A DNA stretch of 25,850 nt from a virus: IMG/VR virus record IMGVR_UViG_3300027856_000216, positions 1-25,850 of that record. One strand, 5' to 3'. The notes beneath the pieces are model-generated. The model searched no databases. It saw nothing but the letters and a program-made list of their open reading frames with translations, and was not told the origin of the DNA. Both the position numbers and the translations under genes were made by a program. Within the stretch, counting starts at the first letter, position 1, and every line of letters begins with the position of its first letter. Shown here piece by piece: positions 21,121 to 25,850 of the stretch.

Positions 21121-21678
21121 CTATAAGAGGTCCACTAGGATCGGGTCCGCTTCGAACTCGTCCTCGGCCGGGACGACCCCGGACTCTTCTTCGATCGCCA
21201 ACACTTCGGCGTCTATCACTTCGCCTGCCACTTCGAGACTTGGTTCGGCCAACCCACCACCGATCAATGCCTGGAGGTGTAGCTCGCCGACGTTCAGGTT
21301 GAGAGCGACGGCCGCCGTCTTATCGTCGCCGTAGGTGTCAGGGTCACGCTTCGAAGCCAACCACTTCCTCCAGTTGGCTCGCGAGTTCGCCAGCGATACC
21401 TCGGCGTTCGAGAGCAGCACTTTACTACCGAGGTCGTCGAGCAGCTTTTGACCCTGCTCAACGTTCGCTTCCGCACCAAGCCGACGGGCTCGTGACCACA
21501 TCTTCTCACGCTCACTGGACTGATGCACCCAGTCATAGAACATGTTGCGGGACAGATTGTAGTCGCCCATGATCTTGCCGACAGAGTCGCCATCGGCAAT
21601 CCGGCTCAGTATCACATCGTCGCCGCCCTCGCTCTCGATCTGTTCTGAGAACGCGCGCAGCAATGGACGTCCTGGCAT
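21121..21678 (-). CDS. terS: Terminase small subunit (putative)
   Basis: The 185-residue product starts with GGAGGAAG before the ATG. Residues about 22-50 (VILSRIADGDSVGKIMGDYN, LSRNMFYDWVHQ) form a helix-turn-helix of the type that small terminase subunits use to recognise phage DNA. A charged helical segment follows (MWSRARRLGAEANVEQGQKL), then the familiar RANWRKWLASKRDPDTYGDD motif, and an acidic C-terminus that may contact the large subunit. It is the first gene of the minus operon, next to the divergent control region. Unusually, the large subunit lies 4.6 kb downstream. Confidence 0.82.
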   Translation of the reverse strand: MPGRPLLRAFSEQIESEGGDDVILSRIADGDSVGKIMGDYNLSRNMFYDWVHQSSEREKMWSRARRLGAEANVEQGQKLLDDLGSKVLLSNAEVSLANSRANWRKWLASKRDPDTYGDDKTAAVALNLNVGELHLQALIGGGLAEPSLEVAGEVIDAEVLAIEEESGVVPAEDEFEADPILVDLL

Positions 21679-21892
21679 GATTCACTTCCTCCGTTGACTC
21701 CAACATAAGGCACAGCACGCACCGCGCTGGTATCTAGGGTCGCACTCACCCCCAACCCCCACATCGGGGTCGAGCCCGCTTTACACAACGACGCTCGCGC
21801 TCAATATACTTTCCGCAAAGCCTGCTCTTCTTGTTCTTCCTGCTCATCACCAGGTGAGCAGAAAAGAGCAGAAAAGAGCAGAAGGAGCAAAC

Positions 21893-21908
21893 TAAGTGAA
21901 CACACTTA
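21893..21908. repeat. Short inverted repeat TAAGTG/CACTTA
   Basis: Perfect 6-bp arms surround AACA. It resembles the outer arms of the 27-bp dyads at 20362-20520 (TAAGT/ACTTA) but with tighter spacing, so it may be a diverged half-site pair. Confidence 0.3.
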
Positions 21909-22018
21909 TCACGCTGCGGCCCTAGAGCTTAAGAGGCTCCGAGCAGAAAGAGCAGCCGTTCCGAAACTATTCTACTACCTGTCGCTTTCGCTTCACTGCC
22001 CGAGCAGCTTTCACTCCC

Positions 22019-22052
22019 CTCTATATATTACATATACCTATACACTATAAGT
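22019..22052. promoter_or_regulatory. AT-rich block, likely promoter or melting region
   Basis: A run of about 30 bases of almost only A and T (CTATATATTACATATACC and on to CACTATAAG) lies inside the repeat cluster, in otherwise GC-rich DNA. It contains several TATA-type -10 candidates in both directions but no convincing -35 box. A promoter for the plus operon or a DNA-unwinding element would both fit. Confidence 0.4.
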
Positions 22053-22109
22053 ACACTGCTCTTCTTGCTCTTCTCGTTCTTATCCGCGCCGGGCTTGGGC
22101 TAAAAGGGC

Positions 22110-22134
22110 GAGCAACTTCTGAAGCGGGTTGCTC
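22110..22134 (+). terminator. GAGCAAC/GTTGCTC hairpin, attenuator-like
   Basis: Perfect 7-bp arms enclose 11 bases and TTTCT follows on the plus strand. It would lie in the leader of a transcript starting from the AT-rich block. The U-tract is too poor for a confident terminator. Confidence 0.3.
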
Positions 22135-22187
22135 TTTCTGCTCACCCCGCCCGGAGGTTGTGTCCTGGCCGTATAACTTAGGGGACA

Positions 22188-22224
22188 GGGCATCAAAGTG
22201 AGATGAAGTCTCACTTTGATGCCC
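22188..22224. promoter_or_regulatory. Perfect 16-bp inverted repeat with 5-base loop
   Basis: GGGCATCAAAGTGAGA and its exact complement surround TGAAG, 100 bases before the first plus-strand gene. No U-tract follows. In RNA it would be a very stable leader hairpin; in DNA it could be a site for a dimeric regulator or a cruciform. Confidence 0.65.
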
Positions 22225-22323
22225 ATCAAGGCCCCATCCCCACAGATACGGTCGCTTGCTGTTTCAGGGGTCGGTGCTAAGTTGGAGGTGACGGACCCCG
22301 CCCCACATAACACAGGAGGCGAC

Positions 22324-23841
22324 ATGACACGGGACCGATCTGATATGCACTGCGCCATCAACGACCGGCGCTGCTCGACGGCCTACACTCACCACGCGTG
22401 TCGGTGCGTGGACTGCAAGGAGTGGCGCAAGCTCACGTCACGGGCCAGTAAGATCAGCGCCAAGCTCAAGGCCGAGCAGTACGGGCTCCGCAGGGACATG
22501 ACGAACGTGCAGCAGATACCGCTCGACATCGACCCAGAGCGATCGCTGGCCGGGGAGCCGGACGTCACGGAGGTCTCTGGCGTCAGCGAGCACCGGATCA
22601 CGAGCCTCGCTCAACTGTACGATTTCTTCGAGATCCCGTTCGAGTGGGTGCATGGCACGGACTGCGCCTGCGTCAAGACCATCGAGATCACGCCCGTGGA
22701 GGCGGGCCCGTTCCAGTTCGAGGGAGCGACCATCGAGATCGCTGGCGACCAGTGCCCTGACAAGGTCCCCGTCAGCGCCACGTACGACGTCACCAGCTTC
22801 AGGATCAATTCCTGGGAGCAGCACAGCGTGAAGAGGGGCGTCGTGACCCTGTACCAGGTCCGAGCCACGCTCGTACCGAAAGGCGCGCTCGATAGTCCGG
22901 AGGTGATCCAGGGCATCTGGGACGACGCCATGGCCGACTTCGAGAAGCGATGCCCGGCCGCGAAGCGTGTCGGGTACCTGATGAAGCCGCCGGTACTCAA
23001 GGACCCCGACAACCCGCAGATGCTGGAGATCGCGCTCATGGACCCGCATCTCGGTATGCTGGCCTGGGCCAAAGAGGTCGACAACGATTACGACATGGAG
23101 ATCGGACTCACCGACTACAAGCGAGCGTTCAGCCGACTGCTCGCGATGGCCTCGCACTATAACATAGAGCAGATCCTGTTCTTGGTCGGCAACGATCTGT
23201 TTCATGTGGACGCGCCAGGCATCGATCCGAAAGGCGGATCGAGGGGAGGCGCAACGAGCAAGGGCACGATGCAGGACTTCGACACGCGCCTGGCGCGCAT
23301 GTTCACGAAGGTGCGCCGGCTGATCGTCGAGTGCATCGAAGACGCGTTGTACGTCGCGCCGACCACGGTGCAGATCGTACCCGGCAACCACGATCGCCAC
23401 ACCATGTACAAGTTCGGCGAGGTGATCGACGCCTGGTTCAGGCACGACGAGAACCTGAACGTCCGCAACCCGGCCAGTGTTCGCGACTACTTCCTATATG
23501 GTGGCAACCTGTTCATGTTCACGCACGGCGAAGAGTTCAAGCGCAAGCGCGATAACCTGGTCAGTGTGTTCGCTACCGAGTGCCCACCGGAGCTTTGGGT
23601 CGAGGGCAAGATTCGCGAGGTGCATGTCGGGCACAACCACATTAACATGGAGAAGCTGTACACTGGAGAGCCGTACGATCTGATCTGGGAGGGCCGTGCA
23701 ACACGCGTACGATCACTGCCGGGGCTCACGCCCGAAGACGCCTGGCACTACGAGTCAGGCTACAAGCACCAGCGACGCGGCACGGCACTGGTCTGGCACC
23801 GCGAGGGCGGCCTGGCCGGACTGCACGAGTTCACTCTCTAA
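22324..23841 (+). CDS. MRE11/SbcD-like metallophosphoesterase with Cys-rich N-terminus
   Basis: I choose the ATG at 22324 (505 residues), seven bases after GGAGG at 22315-22319. A longer frame exists but starts inside the hairpin. Residues 8-34 (MHCAINDRRCSTAYTHHACR followed by CVDCKEW) hold five Cys and look like a small zinc motif. The catalytic domain has DPH at 240-242, GNDLFH with D291 (like GGDLFH of Mre11/SbcD), GNHD at 354-357, THGEE with H401 and GHNH at 436-439, i.e. all five metal-binding blocks. Such enzymes are nucleases or phosphatases. As first gene of the divergent operon it may act in DNA replication, repair or host DNA attack (inference). Confidence 0.87.
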   Translation: MTRDRSDMHCAINDRRCSTAYTHHACRCVDCKEWRKLTSRASKISAKLKAEQYGLRRDMTNVQQIPLDIDPERSLAGEPDVTEVSGVSEHRITSLAQLYDFFEIPFEWVHGTDCACVKTIEITPVEAGPFQFEGATIEIAGDQCPDKVPVSATYDVTSFRINSWEQHSVKRGVVTLYQVRATLVPKGALDSPEVIQGIWDDAMADFEKRCPAAKRVGYLMKPPVLKDPDNPQMLEIALMDPHLGMLAWAKEVDNDYDMEIGLTDYKRAFSRLLAMASHYNIEQILFLVGNDLFHVDAPGIDPKGGSRGGATSKGTMQDFDTRLARMFTKVRRLIVECIEDALYVAPTTVQIVPGNHDRHTMYKFGEVIDAWFRHDENLNVRNPASVRDYFLYGGNLFMFTHGEEFKRKRDNLVSVFATECPPELWVEGKIREVHVGHNHINMEKLYTGEPYDLIWEGRATRVRSLPGLTPEDAWHYESGYKHQRRGTALVWHREGGLAGLHEFTL

Positions 23842-23857
23842 TAGGAGAACAAGGACG

Positions 23858-24196
23858 ATGGCACGAGCAAGACACGAGGCAGAGAAGGCCAAGCAGGTCA
23901 AAACGATCGTCCGGCCGGCGCGGGTCGTGCTGGAGATGAACCCCGACGAAGCGAACAAGCTGTTCGCGACGCTCCGAAAGGTCGGCGGCGACGCCGGCAC
24001 ACAGGACCTGTACTACGCGCTGGAAACCAGCGTCGATTGCGACAAAGCGCTGCGCGACTTCGACGTACAAGGATCGCTGCACGTTTTTCGACGCGACTCA
24101 CAGCGCCAGCACCGGTCCGCTCTGGGCGGATCGTTCGGTGAGCAGTCCGAGTTCGGTCCCGGTGGTCAAACCTTTGGAAGCAGGAGGGTACGATGA
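23858..24196 (+). CDS. Small hypothetical early protein
   Basis: I choose the ATG at 23858 (112 residues, MARARHEAEK), shortly after AGGAG and AAGGACG and 17 bases beyond the phosphoesterase gene. The longer frame overlaps that gene and is unlikely. The centre (VVLEMNPDEANKLFATLRKV then GGDAGTQDLYYALETSV) is a helical segment of a kind common in small phage proteins. The C-terminal 35 residues are Ser/Gly/Gln-rich. Function unknown. It overlaps the next start as ATGA. Confidence 0.62.
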   Translation: MARARHEAEKAKQVKTIVRPARVVLEMNPDEANKLFATLRKVGGDAGTQDLYYALETSVDCDKALRDFDVQGSLHVFRRDSQRQHRSALGGSFGEQSEFGPGGQTFGSRRVR

Positions 24197-24420
24197 GCGT
24201 TCCCCGACGACGTATTTTCACAGGTCTCGGAGACGAGAGAGCCAAGTACTACATCGAACTCGACGGCGACGGCGACGGCATGATCGAGATCGAGGTAATG
24301 AACAACGGCCGTTCGGAGTCGCTATACATCGCGTACGGACAAATGCAGCACATCAGGTCCTGGCTTGATCTAGTTGAGGGTGCGATCACACCCGACGACT
24401 TCATGGACTATAATGACTAG
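24193..24420 (+). CDS. Small acidic hypothetical protein
   Basis: The 75-residue product begins MSVPRRRIFTGLGDERAKYY after AGGAGGGTACG. It has alternating strands and an acidic stretch (YIELDGDGDGMIEIEVMNNG, SLYIAYGQMQHIRSWLDLVE) and ends acidic (DDFMDYND). It may be a small beta-rich regulator or inhibitor; I see no recognised motif. Its stop is overlapped by the next start (ATGACTAG). Confidence 0.6.
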   Translation: MSVPRRRIFTGLGDERAKYYIELDGDGDGMIEIEVMNNGRSESLYIAYGQMQHIRSWLDLVEGAITPDDFMDYND

Positions 24421-24853
24421 AGCCCTGCTCCTGGTCCTGTGCTTCGTCGCATGCCCGGTCGCGGTACAGGGCCAGAAAGCTCCGAACTACTGCCTTGGGG
24501 GCAGCGAGACGTTCGTGTGCAACTTCACGCACGACCTGGGTCACTCGGTGACATCGATCGCTGTCTCGGAGGCATTGCGGCTCGTTCCCGGCCATCACAG
24601 CCCGACCACACGGTACCTGATCGGCACGATCTGGTTTCCGATCGCTCACGAGATCGTCGATCAGTTCAGGTGGCCGGGCCACAGTTGGCGCGCGGCACTG
24701 CAGGACTTCGTAACGTACCAGGCGGCCTGGGTAGTGCCATTGATCCAGCACAAGAAGTACTGGGCTGCCATCGGGGTGGGGGTGACGGTGATGGGATTCA
24801 TTTACTGGCGATACAATCGACTGTCGCCCATCGTGATAAGGATCGGCCTATGA
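24413..24853 (+). CDS. Exported or membrane protein with signal peptide
   Basis: I choose the ATG at 24413 (146 residues), overlapping the previous stop by eight bases. Residues 1-20 (MTRALLLVLCFVACPVAVQG) are a classical signal peptide with cleavage likely at VQG-Q. The mature part has two Cys (NYCLGGSETFVC) that could pair outside the cytoplasm. Hydrophobic helices follow at about residues 75-92 (RYLIGTIWFPIAHEIVD) and 108-137 (VVPLIQ, AAIGVGVTVMGFIYW). An envelope role such as superinfection exclusion would fit an early-side gene, but this is a guess from topology. Confidence 0.62.
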   Translation: MTRALLLVLCFVACPVAVQGQKAPNYCLGGSETFVCNFTHDLGHSVTSIAVSEALRLVPGHHSPTTRYLIGTIWFPIAHEIVDQFRWPGHSWRAALQDFVTYQAAWVVPLIQHKKYWAAIGVGVTVMGFIYWRYNRLSPIVIRIGL

Positions 24854-25101
24854 GTGTCAACCTAGCACGTCACCTAACGAACCGGCCGTCGGCGGCCAAC
24901 GGACACGGCAAGCCAAAGATGTCCGACTTCCACGCGAACTCACAGCCACGCCGGCTCGCGTACCCTGACTGGATGCGGCCATCGCAGACCGCGTTCAGTT
25001 CCAACAAGTACACGACCGACAGCAAAGCGCACCGAGCACGCAACCGTGCGATGGTGCTCAATCAGGAGAAGGTGGACAAGTACCACGGGAGGAAACGATG
25101 A
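24850..25101 (+). CDS. Small basic hypothetical protein
   Basis: The 83-residue product starts at an ATGA overlap with the previous gene. It is rich in R, K, N and S (MSVNLARHLTNRPSAANGHG, AHRARNRAMVLNQEKVDKYH) with little hydrophobic content, so it may be a nucleic-acid-binding or partly disordered peptide. No motif is recognised. It ends in an ATGA overlap with the next gene, whose ribosome binding site (GGGAGGAAACG) lies in its last codons. Confidence 0.55.
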   Translation: MSVNLARHLTNRPSAANGHGKPKMSDFHANSQPRRLAYPDWMRPSQTAFSSNKYTTDSKAHRARNRAMVLNQEKVDKYHGRKR

Positions 25102-25340
25102 GGGTCAAATCGACCAGCACAGGGATCGAGGTCACGATCACACTGACCGAGAAGGAAGCGATGCAACTGGCCGCGATAACAGGCGGGATGTCGGGCAACT
25201 ACGTTCACGGCGGTCCTAAGTTCAACAGCACGATGTATGAAAGGCTCGACGACATCGTTCCTGACTGGCACAAGTACTACTACTTGGACCGAGGCGGAGT
25301 CGAGAGACCACCGAGCCTTCGTGCAGGGCCCAGGCCATGA
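25098..25340 (+). CDS. Small hypothetical protein
   Basis: The 80-residue product begins MRVKSTSTGIEVTITLTEKE AMQ with GGGAGGAAACG before the ATG. The segment TEKEAMQLAAITGGMSGNYV resembles a pattern of small phage and bacterial proteins in which a beta strand is followed by a helix ending in GG-SG. The C-terminus is Tyr/Arg/Pro-rich. I cannot name the family. It overlaps the next start as ATGA. Confidence 0.55.
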   Translation: MRVKSTSTGIEVTITLTEKEAMQLAAITGGMSGNYVHGGPKFNSTMYERLDDIVPDWHKYYYLDRGGVERPPSLRAGPRP

Positions 25341-25850
25341 CGATCAGCCTGCTATGGTGGGGACTGATCCTCATCGCGCAGAACGCGATGTTCACCTGGG
25401 TCAGCCGGGCTCGCAACTCTGGCAGCGACTGGTACCATGCGGTCGCTGCCGTGTTCAGCAACGGCGTCTGGTTCCTCGCGTTCTATTTCACGTTCGGATT
25501 TTTGAATCAGATACACACGACCAACAGCGTGCTGTTCGCGGTGCTGGTCGGCGGCACGTACATCGCCTGCACCGTAACGGGCTCCGTTATGGGTGGTAAG
25601 CTGCTCCGCAAGTACTTCGAGCGGGGCAACAGACGGGCCGGCCATGGCGCGAACGAGGAACGCATGGTGGTCATCGAACAGAAGCTCGCCACTATGGCTG
25701 AAATCATGGCGAGATCGATCGGCCGGGCCGAAGAGATGTACGTTCATGTCCAAGAGATTCTCGTGGCGCAGAACAGGATCAACAAGGCGCAGATCAACCT
25801 CACCGAGGAAGCGGTGCTCGTGAATCGTCGCGAGTCCGAGGAAGCGGAGG
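25337..25850 (+). CDS. Membrane protein with coiled-coil tail, cut by the window edge
   Basis: The frame is open from the ATG at 25337 to the right edge (171 codons seen). Hydrophobic helices lie at about residues 3-19 (ISLLWWGLILIAQNAM), 34-56 (HAVAAVFSNGVWFLAFYFTF) and 65-88 (VLFAVLVGGTYIACTVTGSV). A basic hinge follows (KLLRKYFERGNRR), then a heptad-type coiled coil (MVVIEQKLATMAEIMARSIG onward). A multi-helix anchor with a cytoplasmic coil suggests a membrane-associated early protein that organises other factors. Function unknown. Confidence 0.65.
   Translation, partial: MTISLLWWGLILIAQNAMFTWVSRARNSGSDWYHAVAAVFSNGVWFLAFYFTFGFLNQIHTTNSVLFAVLVGGTYIACTVTGSVMGGKLLRKYFERGNRRAGHGANEERMVVIEQKLATMAEIMARSIGRAEEMYVHVQEILVAQNRINKAQINLTEEAVLVNRRESEEAE

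Larger units (their letters stand above)
21822..22143. repeat. Cluster of ten GAGCAG/CTGCTC repeats in the divergent control region
   Basis: GAGCAG occurs at 21856, 21866, 21876, 21941, 21950 and 22002. CTGCTC occurs at 21822, 21840, 22056 and 22138. Three copies are spaced exactly 10 bp apart as GAGCAGAAAA. An 18-bp direct repeat with one mismatch, CTGCTCTTCTTG(T/C)TCTTC, starts at 21822 and 22056. The array looks like binding sites of a replication initiator or regulator. Confidence 0.7.

Noticed and set aside
21780-21810. Sigma-70-like promoter TTTACA and TATACT on the plus strand
   Set aside because: The 19-base spacer is too long and no transcript evidence is at hand; other TATA-like sites are as good.
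22160-22201. Leader peptide of 13 codons starting with GTG before the 16-bp hairpin
   Set aside because: GGAGG is only two bases from the GTG, which is too close for initiation, and the peptide has no attenuator-type codon run.
22267-22299. GGGGTC/GACCCC inverted repeat before the phosphoesterase gene
   Set aside because: Six-base arms with a 20-base loop are expected by chance in GC-rich DNA.
22438-23445. Open frame of 335 codons on the minus strand
   Set aside because: It is antisense to the metallophosphoesterase gene, whose catalytic motifs are intact; the minus-frame sequence is a composition artefact.

Overview
The window is part of a tailed-phage genome, or a prophage, with a P22-like (short-tailed) virion plan. 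The evidence is one long run of overlapping minus-strand genes (21678 down to the left edge). It carries the terminase small and large subunits, a P22-type portal, a scaffold, a SU10-family major capsid protein, a head-tail adaptor, a nozzle-like tail protein, fibre-like proteins and glycine/glutamine-rich internal virion proteins. A second, divergent plus-strand operon runs from 22324 off the right edge. Nearly every start has a purine-rich ribosome binding site, and most neighbours overlap as ATGA or TAATG. The host cannot be fixed from the sequence. A lipobox-bearing peptide and spanin- and holin-like membrane proteins suggest a didermous bacterium (inference).

Layout in transcription order on the minus strand: terminase small subunit (21678-21121), a two-helix membrane peptide and a small lipoprotein (to 20701). 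Then comes a 435-bp gap (20266-20700) full of dyads, hairpins and G-runs. After it lie two small Cys-rich proteins, a spike-base-like protein, four more virion or adhesin-type proteins including one with fifteen 16-residue repeats (to 16505), the large terminase, a GNAT acetyltransferase, portal, an 88-aa head protein, scaffold and capsid (to 9932). Next are a perfect 32-bp palindrome, small structural and membrane genes, a glycosyltransferase-like protein, adaptor, fibre-type proteins, a compact candidate lysis block (about 6179-5275), a nozzle with an inserted beta domain, a lectin-like tail protein, and three internal (ejection-type) virion genes, the last cut by the window edge.

The divergent intergenic region (21679-22323) looks like the control centre. 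It has ten copies of GAGCAG/CTGCTC in about 320 bp, an AT-rich block, a 7-bp hairpin and a 16-bp perfect hairpin ahead of the plus operon. That operon begins with an MRE11/SbcD-like metallophosphoesterase with a Cys-rich N-terminus. Small hypothetical proteins follow, then a signal-peptide protein, and it ends in a membrane/coiled-coil protein that leaves the window.

The genes fit one programme. Terminase packages DNA through the portal into a scaffolded SU10-type shell. Adaptor and nozzle close the head. Fibre and lectin modules bind the host, and internal proteins probably deliver the DNA. The least expected parts are the 15-fold peptide repeat, the two repeat-rich control regions and the 4.6-kb adhesin module lying between the two terminase genes.
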